Notes: generated from the letters alone by a model not told the origin. DNA of 64,000 bases from an uncultured Oscillibacter sp. (GCA_910576865.1 CAJTKE010000001.1:186001-250000), one strand, 5' to 3'; positions 1 through 8,917 are shown, counted from the stretch's first letter. Made by a program: numbers and translations.

Positions 1-1
1 G

Positions 2-91
2 TTCGCCATGGGGGGCCTGCTGTGTCTGGTCATGTCCGCCCTCTTCCGCCAGGCGGCGGAGATCAAGGCGGAAAACGACCTGACCATATGA
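2..91 (+). CDS. DUF2975-type membrane protein, C-terminal end (partial)
   Basis: Only the last 29 codons are inside the window, ending at TGA 89-91. The visible peptide is hydrophobic and then charged (ends AEIKAENDLTI), which is how DUF2975 membrane proteins end. The following gene is a small YozG-like XRE regulator starting 9 bases later, and DUF2975-XRE pairs are a common two-gene unit in Firmicutes. The family call rests mainly on this pairing, since the body of the protein lies upstream. Confidence 0.6.
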   Translation, partial: FAMGGLLCLVMSALFRQAAEIKAENDLTI

Positions 92-100
92 GGTGCCGCC

Positions 101-319
101 ATGATTGTTGTGAATCTGGACGTCATGATGGCGAAGCGGAAAATGAGCCTCTCCCAGCTCTCGGAGAGGGTGGACATCACCCTTGCGAACCTGTCGGTAT
201 TGAAGAACAACAAGGCCAAGGCGGTCCGCTTCTCCACCCTGGAGGCGGTCTGCGCCGCCCTGGACTGCCAGCCGGGGGACATCCTGGAGTATGTCCCGGA
301 CGAGCCCGGCGCTGAATAA
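101..319 (+). CDS. XRE-family transcriptional regulator (YozG-like)
   Basis: 72-aa protein that is essentially one Cro/C1-type helix-turn-helix. The HTH runs over residues 10-60, with MSLSQLSERVDITLANLSVL as the helical pair and the family-typical ending LDCQPGDILEYVPDE. That C-terminal signature is characteristic of the YozG/YdaS-like small regulators coupled to DUF2975 membrane proteins. It probably forms an operon with the partial gene upstream and may regulate it. DNA target unknown. Confidence 0.85.
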   Translation: MIVVNLDVMMAKRKMSLSQLSERVDITLANLSVLKNNKAKAVRFSTLEAVCAALDCQPGDILEYVPDEPGAE

Positions 320-371
320 AACAAAAAGAAACTGTCCGCTGTAGGCGGACAGACGAACAGGAGAATTTCAT

Positions 372-1925
372 ATGGCTGAGCTGAAAAACGCCCTTCCGGC
401 GGAAGGGTCCATTGACTGCGCCCAAAAACGGAAATTGCCGGAGGAATCCATGGCCCGATACCGGCGGAACCTGCTGCTGACCCTGGCGTTCTGTCTTCTC
501 CTGGCGGACGCCCTGCACTGGCCTTGGGGCATGGGGAACACGGCGACGGTCTTCGCCTGGTACCTCCTGCTGGCCCTGGCCGTTGGGCCGGCGGAGCTGT
601 TCCGACGCCGGGAAAGCCGGGTGCTGCTGGGGGTCAATCTGGCCCTGGCGTCCACCTTCGCCCTGACCTCCAATCCCCTGTTCCGCTGGTGGAATTTCCT
701 GGCCCTGGCGGTCCTGGTCCCCCTCCACGCCGTGTCCGGCCTGGGGAGCCGCCCGTGGTGGGACGCGAGAATGCCGCGGGAGCGGTGCGGACTGTTTTTC
801 CAGGGGCTGTTCGGGAACCTGTGGGCCTGCTTCGCGGCGGCGGTCCCCGAGGGGCGGAAAACGGAAAAGAAGGAAGGGGACGGCCAGACGCTGACCGTGG
901 TCCTGGGGGTCTGCGGGGCGGTGGCCCTGGTGTCCTTTCTGCTGCCGGTGCTGATCTCGGCGGACGCCCTCTTCGCCGCGTCGGTGGAGCGGCTGAACTG
1001 GAATTTCCGCTTTGAGATTCAATATGGAAGAGCGCTTCAGCGGCTGTTCTGGGCCCTGGTGTTCACGCCCTTCGTCTTCAGCCTGCTGTACGCCATGGCC
1101 CGCCCCCGGCTGCTGTGCCCAAGCGAGGAGAAGAAGGGCTTCCGGGCGGACGCCCTGGGCTTCGTGCTGGCCCTGGCGGCGGTGGACGGGCTGTATCTGG
1201 CCTTTCTGGCGGTGCAGTCCGCCGGGCTGTTCGGCGGGCCGGAGTACGTGGAGAGCCTGGGGGTCAGCTACGCGGACTGGGCCCGGAGCGGCTTCTTCCA
1301 GATGGTGGGGGTGACGGTGCTGAACCTGAGCCTGACCCTGGCGTCCCTGTGCCTCTCCCGGCGGGAGGGGCGGGCCTGGAGGGCCCTGCGGGGGCTGTGC
1401 GCCGTCCTGGCCGGGGAGAGCCTGATCCTGCTGGCCTCCGCCGCCTGGAGGATGACGCTGTACGTCTCCGCCTACGGCCTGAGCTTCAAGCGCCTGCTGA
1501 CTTATTGGGGCATGGGGATGATGGCCCTGTTCCTCCTGCTGGGGCTGTGGAAATCCCTGAGGCCGGACTTCCGGTTCTGCAAGTGGGCCTTCCCCCTGGC
1601 CCTGGCGGGGTGGCTGGTCATCAACTGCGTGCCGGTGGATTATTTGGTTGCCAGGAATCAGGTGGACCGCTATCTCGACGGGGAGAGCCCGGTGGTCAGC
1701 GTCCGGTATCTGTTGTACACCCTGTCCTACGACACCATCTCTCAGCTGGAGCGGCTGGACGGGGAGCGGCCGCTTTCCCAATACACCAAGGACCCGCGCT
1801 GGAGGCGGGGCGAGACCCTGGCGGAGGCCCTGCGGGGCCGGCGGCTGGACGCCCGGTGGGACTGTGAGGATTGGCGGAGCTGGAATCTGTCGGCCTGCCT
1901 GGCGGCGGGGCGGACTCGGACATAG
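372..1925 (+). CDS. DUF4173/DUF4153-family polytopic membrane protein
   Basis: 517-aa integral membrane protein with about ten hydrophobic segments. The C-terminal part (about residues 415-460) has the DUF4173 signature: VINCVPVDYLVARNQVDRYL, then a YLLYTLSYD stretch. The start at 372 is supported by AGGAGA seven bases upstream; an internal ATG at 450 is less well placed. Function of the family is unknown; it is often found near DUF2975/XRE pairs. It follows the regulator with a 52-base gap, so it may be co-transcribed. Confidence 0.85.
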   Translation: MAELKNALPAEGSIDCAQKRKLPEESMARYRRNLLLTLAFCLLLADALHWPWGMGNTATVFAWYLLLALAVGPAELFRRRESRVLLGVNLALASTFALTSNPLFRWWNFLALAVLVPLHAVSGLGSRPWWDARMPRERCGLFFQGLFGNLWACFAAAVPEGRKTEKKEGDGQTLTVVLGVCGAVALVSFLLPVLISADALFAASVERLNWNFRFEIQYGRALQRLFWALVFTPFVFSLLYAMARPRLLCPSEEKKGFRADALGFVLALAAVDGLYLAFLAVQSAGLFGGPEYVESLGVSYADWARSGFFQMVGVTVLNLSLTLASLCLSRREGRAWRALRGLCAVLAGESLILLASAAWRMTLYVSAYGLSFKRLLTYWGMGMMALFLLLGLWKSLRPDFRFCKWAFPLALAGWLVINCVPVDYLVARNQVDRYLDGESPVVSVRYLLYTLSYDTISQLERLDGERPLSQYTKDPRWRRGETLAEALRGRRLDARWDCEDWRSWNLSACLAAGRTRT

Positions 1926-1929
1926 GCCC

Positions 1930-2808
1930 TCAGGCCTGCCGCCACAGGAGCAGATTGTCCTCAAACACGACGCTCAGCCTGCCGGCGTCCTTCATCCAGG
2001 AGAGGTAGGACCGGACGGTGCTGCCCACCAGGACGTACTGCTCAAAGCTCATGACCAGCCCCAGGTCCGTGAACAGCCTTTGCAGGATGGCCTCGAAGCA
2101 GAGCGGTTCCCGGCAGATGCCGGCGATTCTGTCCGCGATCTCCAGCACCTTGCCGATGTTGTACCGGGCCAGCTCCGCCACGCTCTCCGCCGCCTCCGCG
2201 TGGGCCGGGACGAACATCCTCGCCTCCAGGGTCCTCACCATCTCCAGCGTGCTCAAATAGGCCCCCACGTCGTAGACGAAGCCGATCTGGTACTTGTCCA
2301 GGGTCTCCCGGCTGGAGAGGCAGTCCGCCAGATAGACCACGTCGTCCGGCGTCCGGAAGCCCACCATGTCAAAGAAGTGCCCCGGCAGGGGGATCATCTC
2401 AAAGCCCTCCGGCAGGCTTTCCTCCGTCAGCTCCCGGGCGTCGCTCTCCTGGGCCATGAGGAACTTGTGCCGCAGGTCCTTGCACGGATAGCCGCCGTAC
2501 AGAAAAGACGGCTCCAGAACGGGCCGGCGGGTGAAGGCGCAGTCGATCCCCGGCGCGTAGACCGCGCACCCGGTCTGACCCTGGAGGTACCGGTTTCCCC
2601 CGATGTGGTCCGCGTTGGAATGGGTGTTGTAGATGGCCCTGAGCCGCCATCCTCTGGCGTCCAGGAGCTGCCGGACCTTCCGCCCGGCGTCCTTGTCGTT
2701 TCCGCTGTCGATGAGGCAGACGTCCTCCCCCTCCAGCCGGACCAGCCCGATCTTCGCCGGGCTCTGGATGTAACAGCTCCGCTCCGAAACCTGTATCAGC
2801 TCGTACAT
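1930..2808 (-). CDS. MBL-fold metallo-hydrolase
   Basis: 292-aa metallo-beta-lactamase-fold hydrolase. The N-terminal beta-sheet leads into the metal-binding motif HSNADHIGG (around residue 63-71); a later GHFFDMVGF and FLADCLS-like segment (LADCLSSRETLDKYQ) supply further metal ligands. The first motif carries N where HxHxDH proteins have the second H (HSNADH), so the metal site is variant but of a recognised subtype. The C-terminal third is helical and may be a substrate or DNA-binding extension. Substrate unknown. Convergent with the DUF4173 gene with only 4 bases between the ends. Confidence 0.85.
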   Translation of the reverse strand: MYELIQVSERSCYIQSPAKIGLVRLEGEDVCLIDSGNDKDAGRKVRQLLDARGWRLRAIYNTHSNADHIGGNRYLQGQTGCAVYAPGIDCAFTRRPVLEPSFLYGGYPCKDLRHKFLMAQESDARELTEESLPEGFEMIPLPGHFFDMVGFRTPDDVVYLADCLSSRETLDKYQIGFVYDVGAYLSTLEMVRTLEARMFVPAHAEAAESVAELARYNIGKVLEIADRIAGICREPLCFEAILQRLFTDLGLVMSFEQYVLVGSTVRSYLSWMKDAGRLSVVFEDNLLLWRQA

Positions 2809-2988
2809 GCTTCATGTCCTCCTTGCGCTCCGCCAGCCTTTTATCACACACAACGTAACACACAATGCGGAAAAATGGAAGTCCCCCCAGCCAAAAATCG
2901 CCGCTCCTCCCCGCCGCCCCTCTGGACACCGGCCGCCGGACCTGCTATAATGCTCAGGAAATCCACCTGACTCTGGGAGGGACCGCGC

Positions 2989-3609
2989 ATGACGGAAAAA
3001 GCATTCATCTGGGACCTGGACGGGACCCTGCTGGACTCCTACGGCGTCATCGTCTCCAGCCTCCGCCGGACGCTGGAGGAGCTGGGCGTCCCCATGGAGG
3101 AGGCCGAGATTTTCCGCCGGGCCACGGCGGGCTCCGTCAGCGACGTGGTGAACTACGCCGCGGAGCGGACCGGCCGGACCTTCCGGGAGATCAAGGGCCG
3201 CTACTCCGAGCTCAGCGGCGGGCGGTATCTGGAGATTCCCGCCATGCCCCACGCCCGGGAGGCCCTGGAGGAAACCGCCGCCCTGGGGGCCGTCCACTTC
3301 GTCTACACCCACCGGGGAAGCACCACCGGCCCGGTGCTGGAGCACCTGAGGCTGGCCCCCTTTTTCCGGGAGGTGGTCTCCAGCCTGAACGGCTTCCCCC
3401 GGAAGCCCGCCCCCGACGCCCTGCTCTACCTGCTGGAGAAGCACCGCCTGGAGCGGAACCGGGTCTACTACGTGGGGGACCGGACCCTGGACGTGGACTG
3501 CGCCAGAAACGCCGGGGTCCGCAGCGTCCTCTATTCCCCCTCCGGGGCCGGGACGGCGGACTATGTGATCCGGGACCTGCTGGATATCCGGGAAATCGCG
3601 GCGGAATGA
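2989..3609 (+). CDS. HAD-superfamily hydrolase (phosphoglycolate phosphatase-like)
   Basis: 206 aa, normal length for a HAD subfamily IA phosphatase. Motif I DLDGTLLDS (residues 9-17), motif II around VYTHRGS (Thr), motif III Lys in FPRKPAPDALLYLL, and motif IV YVGDRTLDVDCARNAG are all intact, so it should be active. Likely a small-molecule phosphatase of the Gph/PgmB type; substrate cannot be told. A TATAAT-like box at 2945-2950 and GGGAGG ahead of the ATG support this start. Confidence 0.9.
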   Translation: MTEKAFIWDLDGTLLDSYGVIVSSLRRTLEELGVPMEEAEIFRRATAGSVSDVVNYAAERTGRTFREIKGRYSELSGGRYLEIPAMPHAREALEETAALGAVHFVYTHRGSTTGPVLEHLRLAPFFREVVSSLNGFPRKPAPDALLYLLEKHRLERNRVYYVGDRTLDVDCARNAGVRSVLYSPSGAGTADYVIRDLLDIREIAAE

Positions 3610-3675
3610 AGAAACAGGCGGGCCTCTCCGGGGAATCCGCCGTACGGAAATTGACCGTGTAAGGGAGGAACCGCC

Positions 3676-4095
3676 ATGGAACAGCGGGAGCGCGCCGTCC
3701 GCCTCTGGTTCGACATGTGGCTGAAAAAGGCGGACCTTGGCATTCTCAGCCTCTTTTCAGAGGATGCCGTCTACATTGAGAGCTGGGGGCCGGAGTACCA
3801 CGGCGCTCAGAAAATCAAGCTCTGGTTCGACGAATGGAACACCCGGGGGACCGTCCTTCAGTGGGATATCCTCCAGTTTTTCCACCGGGAGGACCAGACC
3901 ATGGTGCAATGGTACTTCCGGAACCAAATGAACGACGGCCGGGTGGAGGCCTTCGACGGGCTGTCCCTGATCCGCTGGAACCCGGCGGGCCGCATCCGCT
4001 TTTTGCAGGAGTTCGGCTGCAACGAAAACCGCTATGACCCCTACCGGGACGGCCCGGAGCCCAAGTTCCGGGAAGGCCCCGCCGCCTGGTTTTAA
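3676..4095 (+). CDS. SnoaL/NTF2-like domain protein
   Basis: 139-aa single-domain protein of the NTF2-like cone fold. It shows the typical layout: helix (VRLWFDMWLKKADLGILSLF), EDAVYIESWGPEYHGAQKI, then strands ending in FDGLSLIRWNPAGRIRFLQEF. Such proteins are small-molecule binding or isomerase/hydrolase-like; no assigned function. SD AGGGAGG at 3662-3668 supports the ATG. A strong hairpin follows at 4110. Confidence 0.85.
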   Translation: MEQRERAVRLWFDMWLKKADLGILSLFSEDAVYIESWGPEYHGAQKIKLWFDEWNTRGTVLQWDILQFFHREDQTMVQWYFRNQMNDGRVEAFDGLSLIRWNPAGRIRFLQEFGCNENRYDPYRDGPEPKFREGPAAWF

Positions 4096-4109
4096 CTTTC
4101 AAAGCACAG

Positions 4110-4142
4110 AACGCCGTTCGGGCTCCTTGCCCGAGCGGCGTT
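4110..4142. terminator. Hairpin between convergent NTF2-like gene and mgtE
   Basis: 14-base arms AACGCCGTTCGGGC / GCCCGAGCGGCGTT with a TCCTT loop, one G-T wobble. The U-tract is poor on the plus strand (TTCC). It lies between two converging genes and probably serves both. Confidence 0.7.
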
Positions 4143-4168
4143 CCATAATATCTTGGGCAAACCGGCGC

Positions 4169-5551
4169 TCACAGCCCCAGAATCGCCGAGGCGAAACGGA
4201 AATAGATCAGCAGGGACAGCGCGTCCACGATGGTGGTGATAAAGGGGGAGGCCATCACCGCCGGGTCAAAGCCGATGCGCTTGGCAAGCAAAGGCAAGGA
4301 GCACCCCACCAGCTTGGCGCACAGCACCGTCCCCACCAGGGTGGCGCAGACCACCAGGGCCACCTGGGGCGTCACCGTGGGGTTTTGCAGCAGCCAGCGG
4401 TCCACCAGCATCATTTTCACGAAGTTGGCGGCGGCGAGGCAGAACCCGCAGCAGAGAGCCACCCAGAACTCCTTCCACAGCACCTGAAACAGATCGCTGA
4501 ACCGCACCTCTCCCAGGGACAGCGCCCGGATGACGGCGGTGGAGGCCTGGGTGCCGCTGTTGCCGCCGGTGCCGGAGAGCATGGGGATGAAGGACGTCAG
4601 GATGGCGCAGGCCATGAGGGACCGCTCGAAATGAGTCAGGATGATGCCCGTGAAGGTGGCGGAGAGCATCAGCAGCATCAGCCAGGGGGTCCGGGCCTTC
4701 CAGGTCTCGTAGATGCCGGTTTTCAGGTACGGCTTGTCGCCGGGGAGCATGGCGGCCATCTTTTCGATGTCCTCCGTGACCTCCTCCTGGAGGACGTCAA
4801 TGGCGTCGTCCACGGTGACGATGCCCACCAGCCGCTCCTCCTTGTCCACCACCGGCAGGGCCAGGAAATCGTACTTCCCCAGGGCCCGGGCCACGGCCTC
4901 CTGGTCGTCCAGAGTCCGGACGGCGATGAGGTTCCGCTCCATGATGTCGCCGATGACGTCGTCCTCCTCCGCCAGAAGGAGGGTCCGGATGGTCAAAAGG
5001 CCGATCAGGTGCCGCCGGTCGTCGATGACATAGCAGATGTTGATGGTCTCCTTGTCCGGCCCGGTGCGGCGGATGCGCTTCAGGGCGTCCTCCACCGTCA
5101 TGGTCTCCTTCAGGTCCACGAACTCCGTGGTCATGATGCTGCCGGCGGAGTCCTCGGGGTATTTCAAAAGCTCGTTGATGCTCTTCCGGGTCTCCGGGTC
5201 GCAGTGGCGCAGGATGCGCTTCACCACCCCGGCGGGCATCTCCTCCACGATGTCGGCGGCGTCGTCCAGGTAGAGCTCGTCCAGGACCTCCTTCAGCTCC
5301 GTGTTGGAAAAGCCGTGAATCAGCAGCTCCTGGTCGTCGCTGTCCAGCTCCACGAAGACCTCCGCCGCCAGCTCCTTGGGCAGCAGACGGAAAACCACCG
5401 GGACCTTTTCGTCCAGGTCCCGGCAGAGGGATGCGATATCCGCCGCCTCCATGGGCAGCAGCAGGTCCCGCAGCTCCGCGTAGCGTTTTCGGCCATACAA
5501 ATCCTCGATCTTCTCCAGCAGCTCCGTCCGGTCGTTTTGCAGCTCGAACAT
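4169..5551 (-). CDS. mgtE: Magnesium transporter MgtE
   Basis: 460 aa, normal length for MgtE. Order: N-terminal superhelical domain (residues 1-130, with DAADIVEEMP), tandem CBS domains (about 135-255, including VVDKEERLVGIVTVDDAIDVL), a connecting helix, then five transmembrane segments with the pore signature MLSGTGGNSGTQAS. This is a dimeric Mg2+ channel gated by cytosolic Mg2+ through the N and CBS domains. I looked for an M-box riboswitch in the roughly 150 bases upstream and saw no convincing one. Confidence 0.95.
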   Translation of the reverse strand: MFELQNDRTELLEKIEDLYGRKRYAELRDLLLPMEAADIASLCRDLDEKVPVVFRLLPKELAAEVFVELDSDDQELLIHGFSNTELKEVLDELYLDDAADIVEEMPAGVVKRILRHCDPETRKSINELLKYPEDSAGSIMTTEFVDLKETMTVEDALKRIRRTGPDKETINICYVIDDRRHLIGLLTIRTLLLAEEDDVIGDIMERNLIAVRTLDDQEAVARALGKYDFLALPVVDKEERLVGIVTVDDAIDVLQEEVTEDIEKMAAMLPGDKPYLKTGIYETWKARTPWLMLLMLSATFTGIILTHFERSLMACAILTSFIPMLSGTGGNSGTQASTAVIRALSLGEVRFSDLFQVLWKEFWVALCCGFCLAAANFVKMMLVDRWLLQNPTVTPQVALVVCATLVGTVLCAKLVGCSLPLLAKRIGFDPAVMASPFITTIVDALSLLIYFRFASAILGL

Positions 5552-5679
5552 GCCCGGGACCCCCTTCCCAAGGGCCTGAACGGCCCTTTTCTTCGCGCCT
5601 TTCTTTTTATCATCCTATTCCTATTTCCGCCTTCTGTCAAGGGCGGCAAAATCGAAAACCCCCGGCGGAAGGATTTTCC

Positions 5680-5708
5680 TCGACCTTTCCGGAAATCTGT
5701 GGTATAAT
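5680..5708 (+). promoter_or_regulatory. Sigma-A promoter of the amylase gene
   Basis: TCGACC (5680-5685), 17-base spacer, TATAAT (5703-5708). About 75 bases of leader follow before the ATG. Confidence 0.65.
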
Positions 5709-5785
5709 ACGAATTTGTACGATATCCCTGCGCCAGCACCGGGCGGCGCAGCGATTCACCCTCCGCCAAGAAAGGACAAACAACT

Positions 5786-7099
5786 ATGTGGGCTGACAAA
5801 AGCGTATTCTATCAAATCTATCCCCTGGGCTTCTGCGGCGCGCCCAGGGAGAACGACGGGGTCCCCGTGAACCGGATCGGCAAGATCGCCGACTGGGCCC
5901 CCCATATCCGGAAGCTGGGAGCCGACGCCGTCTACCTCTCCCCCATTTTCGAGAGCGACCGCCACGGCTACGACACCCGGGACTACCGGAAGGTGGACTG
6001 CCGCCTGGGGACCAACGAGGACTTCGCCCAGGTGGTGAAGACTCTCCACGCCCACGGCATCCGGGTGGTGCTGGACGGGGTCTTCAACCATGTGGGCCGG
6101 GGCTTCTGGGCCTTCCGGGACGTCCAGGAGAAGAAATGGGACTCCCCCTGCAAGGACTGGTTCCACGTCAGCTTTGACGGCAACTCCAACTACAACGACG
6201 GCTTCTGGTACGAGGGCTGGGAGGGCCACTTCGAGCTGGTGAAGCTGAACCTCCGGAACCCGGCGGTGGTGGACTACCTGCTGGACTGCGTGAAGTTCTG
6301 GGTGGACGAGTTCGACATCGACGGCCTCCGGCTGGACGTGGCCTACAGCCTGGAAATCGACTTCCTCCGCCGCCTCCGGTCCTTCACGGAAGGGCTGAAG
6401 CCGGAGTTCTTCCTGGTGGGCGAGACCCTCCACGGGGACTACAACCGCTGGGTGGGGGACGGCCTCCTCCACTCCTGCACCAACTACGAGTGCTACAAGG
6501 GCCTCTATTCCAGCCTGAACTCCATGAACCTCTTCGAGATCGTCCACAGCCTCAAGCGCCAGTTCGGCCCGGAGCAGTGGACCCTCTACAAGGGCAAGCA
6601 CCTCCTCTGCTTCGCCGACAACCACGACGTCACCCGGGCCGCCAGCATCCTGACCAATCCCAGCCACCTGCCCCTGCTCTACGGTCTGGCCTTCGGCATG
6701 CCCGGCATTCCCTGCCTGTACTACGGCAGCGAGTGGGGCGCCCCGGGGGAGAAGTCCCAGGGGGATGACGCCCTGCGCCCCGCCTTTGACAAACCGGAGT
6801 GGAACGAGCTGACGGACCGGATCGCCGCCATGGCGAAGGCTCACAGGGAGAGCGAGGCCCTGTGCTGCGGCGACTTCAAGGACATCGTCCTCACCAACCA
6901 CCAGACCATCTTCCAGCGCCGGACGGACAGTGAGCGGGTGCTGGTGGCCGTCAACGCCTCGGACCAGCCCTACACCGCCCACTTTGACGCCGGCTGCGGC
7001 CAGGCGGTGGACCTCCTCACCGGGAAGCTCCACGACTTCGGCGGCGGCAGCGAGCTGCCCCCCTACAGCGTGGCCTTCTGGAAGTGCGAGAAAGTATAA
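5786..7099 (+). CDS. GH13 alpha-amylase-family glycosidase
   Basis: 437 aa. A TIM-barrel GH13 enzyme with the four family regions visible: region I DGVFNHVG, region II DGLRLDVAYSLEIDF (Asp nucleophile), region III FLVGETLHG (Glu acid/base), region IV FADNHDV. No signal peptide, so it acts in the cytoplasm, probably on imported maltodextrins or related alpha-glucans. It starts directly with the barrel (VFYQIYPLGF) and so lacks the extra N domain of neopullulanases. Monocistronic, with its own promoter and a terminator at 7129. Exact specificity unknown. Confidence 0.92.
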   Translation: MWADKSVFYQIYPLGFCGAPRENDGVPVNRIGKIADWAPHIRKLGADAVYLSPIFESDRHGYDTRDYRKVDCRLGTNEDFAQVVKTLHAHGIRVVLDGVFNHVGRGFWAFRDVQEKKWDSPCKDWFHVSFDGNSNYNDGFWYEGWEGHFELVKLNLRNPAVVDYLLDCVKFWVDEFDIDGLRLDVAYSLEIDFLRRLRSFTEGLKPEFFLVGETLHGDYNRWVGDGLLHSCTNYECYKGLYSSLNSMNLFEIVHSLKRQFGPEQWTLYKGKHLLCFADNHDVTRAASILTNPSHLPLLYGLAFGMPGIPCLYYGSEWGAPGEKSQGDDALRPAFDKPEWNELTDRIAAMAKAHRESEALCCGDFKDIVLTNHQTIFQRRTDSERVLVAVNASDQPYTAHFDAGCGQAVDLLTGKLHDFGGGSELPPYSVAFWKCEKV

Positions 7100-7128
7100 C
7101 CACTTTATATAAGTCGTTTTCGAAAACT

Positions 7129-7163
7129 CGCCGCCGGAGCACAAGCCCCGGCGGCGGGTTTTT
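7129..7163 (+). terminator. Rho-independent terminator after the amylase gene
   Basis: CGCCGCCGG / CCGGCGGCG arms with a 10-base loop followed by GG and TTTTT. It abuts the end of the convergent Crp/Fnr gene. Confidence 0.8.
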
Positions 7164-7858
7164 CACTCCAGCGCGCTCCAGGCGCTTCCCGTCTCCCCGG
7201 CGGAGAGGAGGGTGAACTCGTTCTTGTGGAAGCGGATCAGGCCCTCCGCCTCCATCCGGCTCAGCTCGTGGGACAACGCGCTGCGGTTCACACAGAGGAA
7301 CGCCGCCAGCTCCTCCCGGGAGAAGGGGATGCGGAAGGTGGCGGTCCCCCGGCGCTCCGCCTGCATGGTGAGATACACCAGCACCCGGTCCCGGAGGCCC
7401 CGCTGGGACAGGATGGCCAGCCGGTAGTGCTTGCGGAGGTTGTCATCGGACAAAACGGTCAGCAGGTTCCGCCACAGGACCCGCCTCGTCTCCACGGGCA
7501 GCGCCCCCGGCTCCAGCAGCAGCGCCCCCGGCAGCCGGAGGATTCCGAGATCGCCGGCGGCGATGGCGTAGTAGGGCGACCGGCGGCTCCGGGTGCAGAC
7601 CAGATCCGTCCCCAGGGTGTAACCGGGCCCCAGGGCCTCCATCAGGCTGCTGGTCCCGTCGGAGAAAATCTGGGAGATCTGCACCTTCCCCCGGAGGACC
7701 ACGGCGAACCAGTCCACCCGGTCCCCCGGCGTGACGAGGACGCCCCCCCTCTCGTATACCCGGAGTCCCCCCCGGGACAGAATGTCCCGCTCCAGGACCT
7801 CCGGCGGCAGACCCTGAAACAGGCGGCACCGCTCCAGAACGGCCAGAATCACGTTCAT
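7163..7858 (-). CDS. Crp/Fnr-family transcriptional regulator
   Basis: 231 aa. N-terminal cyclic-nucleotide-binding-like beta-roll (residues 10-125), dimerisation helix, then a C-terminal HTH_Crp with FSREELAAFLCVNRSALSHEL (around 180-200). The Cys residues do not form an FNR-type N-terminal Fe-S cluster, so the effector is unknown. It is divergent from the molybdenum operon, and a perfect 18-bp dyad between the two overlaps its own -35 and lies at the class II activation position for moaA. Inference: autorepressor and activator of molybdenum cofactor and molybdate uptake genes. Confidence 0.9.
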   Translation of the reverse strand: MNVILAVLERCRLFQGLPPEVLERDILSRGGLRVYERGGVLVTPGDRVDWFAVVLRGKVQISQIFSDGTSSLMEALGPGYTLGTDLVCTRSRRSPYYAIAAGDLGILRLPGALLLEPGALPVETRRVLWRNLLTVLSDDNLRKHYRLAILSQRGLRDRVLVYLTMQAERRGTATFRIPFSREELAAFLCVNRSALSHELSRMEAEGLIRFHKNEFTLLSAGETGSAWSALE

Positions 7859-7879
7859 GCCCCTCCCCCCTTTTCGTAA

Positions 7880-7937
7880 ATTATACCACGGAAATGTTGT
7901 TCAAACAACATCTTTTTTCCCGTCCCTCCTTTATAAT
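7880..7937. promoter_or_regulatory. Divergent promoters with a perfect Crp/Fnr-type dyad
   Basis: The perfect dyad ATGTTGTT-CA-AACAACAT spans 7894-7911. On the minus strand, TATAAT (7880-7885) has TTGTTT (7903-7908) 17 bases upstream, so the dyad overlaps the regulator's own -35. On the plus strand, TATAAT (7932-7937) has no good -35; with a start near 7944 the dyad centre (7902.5) is at about -41.5, the class II activator position. Confidence 0.75.
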
Positions 7938-7974
7938 ACCGTCATCTGACACATCCGGAAAGGGGGAAGCCGCC

Positions 7975-8913
7975 ATGCGGGACAGCCGCGCCAGAGACAT
8001 CACCTACCTCCGCCTCTCCGTCACGGACCTCTGTTCCCTCCGCTGCCGGTACTGCATGCCCGCCGAGGGAGTCCCCAAGCGGGACCACCGGGACATCTGC
8101 TCCGTGGAGGAGCTGGTGGAAATCACCCGGGCCGCCGTGGACTGCGGCGTCCGGAAGGTCCGCCTCACCGGCGGGGAGCCCCTGGTCCGCCGGGGCATTC
8201 TGGACATCTGCCGGGGCGTTTCCGCCATCCCGGGGGTGGAGGAGCTGTGCCTCACCACCAACGGCGTGGCCCTCCCCCAATTGGCAGGACCCCTCCGGGA
8301 AGCGGGGGTGGACCGGCTGAACGTCAGCCTGGACACCCTCCGGCCGGACCGCTTCGCCTACATGACCCGGGGGGGCCGTCTGGAGGATGTCCTCCGGGGC
8401 CTGGAGGCCGGAGCGGCGGCGGGCTTCACCGGGACGAAGCTGAACGTGGTGCTGATGAAGGGCTTCAACGACGGCGAAATTCCCGCGTTCGCGGACCTGG
8501 CCCGGCGGTACCCCATCGAGGTCCGGTTCATCGAGCTCATGCCCATCGGGGAGGGCAAAAACGCCGAGTTCCTCTCGGCGGAGGCGGTGCTGGCGGCCTG
8601 CCCGGGCCTCCGCCCGGCGGAGGGCTCCGGCGTGGCCCGGCGGTACCGCTTCCCCGGCGGGCGGGGCGCCGTGGGACTCATCGAGCCCATGAGCCACCGC
8701 TTCTGCGGAGACTGCGACCGCATCCGGGTGACGGCGGACGGGAAGCTGAAGCCCTGCCTCCACTCGGACCAGGAGCTCCCCCTCCGGGGCCTCCGGGGCG
8801 AGGCGCTCCGCCGGGCCATCCGGGAGGGCATCGCCGCCAAGCCGGAGGGGCACCGCATGGACCAGACCGGCCGCAGCGAGGCGGGCCGGAACATGCACCA
8901 GATCGGAGGATGA
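7975..8913 (+). CDS. moaA: GTP 3',8-cyclase MoaA
   Basis: 312 aa from the ATG at 7975, which has AGGGGG eight bases upstream; an upstream in-frame ATG at 7894 is part of the operator and is not used. Radical-SAM motif CSLRCRYCMP (CX3CX2C), then GGEPLVRRG for SAM. The second Fe-S cluster is bound by C-terminal cysteines in HRFCGDCDRIR and LKPCLHS. The usual C-terminal GG tail is replaced by the ending MHQIGG, which retains it. First step of molybdopterin synthesis: GTP to 3',8-cyclo-GTP. First gene of the molybdenum operon. Confidence 0.95.
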   Translation: MRDSRARDITYLRLSVTDLCSLRCRYCMPAEGVPKRDHRDICSVEELVEITRAAVDCGVRKVRLTGGEPLVRRGILDICRGVSAIPGVEELCLTTNGVALPQLAGPLREAGVDRLNVSLDTLRPDRFAYMTRGGRLEDVLRGLEAGAAAGFTGTKLNVVLMKGFNDGEIPAFADLARRYPIEVRFIELMPIGEGKNAEFLSAEAVLAACPGLRPAEGSGVARRYRFPGGRGAVGLIEPMSHRFCGDCDRIRVTADGKLKPCLHSDQELPLRGLRGEALRRAIREGIAAKPEGHRMDQTGRSEAGRNMHQIGG

Positions 8914-8917
8914 GAAC

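Noticed and set aside
177..1964. A 595-codon open frame on the minus strand
   Set aside because: Shadow of the DUF4173 gene; composition is Q/P/G-rich and no motif is visible.
5552..5700. Possible M-box riboswitch upstream of mgtE
   Set aside because: No conserved M-box core segments were found in the leader; only pyrimidine-rich sequence and a short GGCCC hairpin.
7894..7974. Upstream ATG as the moaA start
   Set aside because: It lies within the operator dyad, lacks an SD, and would lie upstream of the predicted transcript start; ATG 7975 has a well-placed SD.
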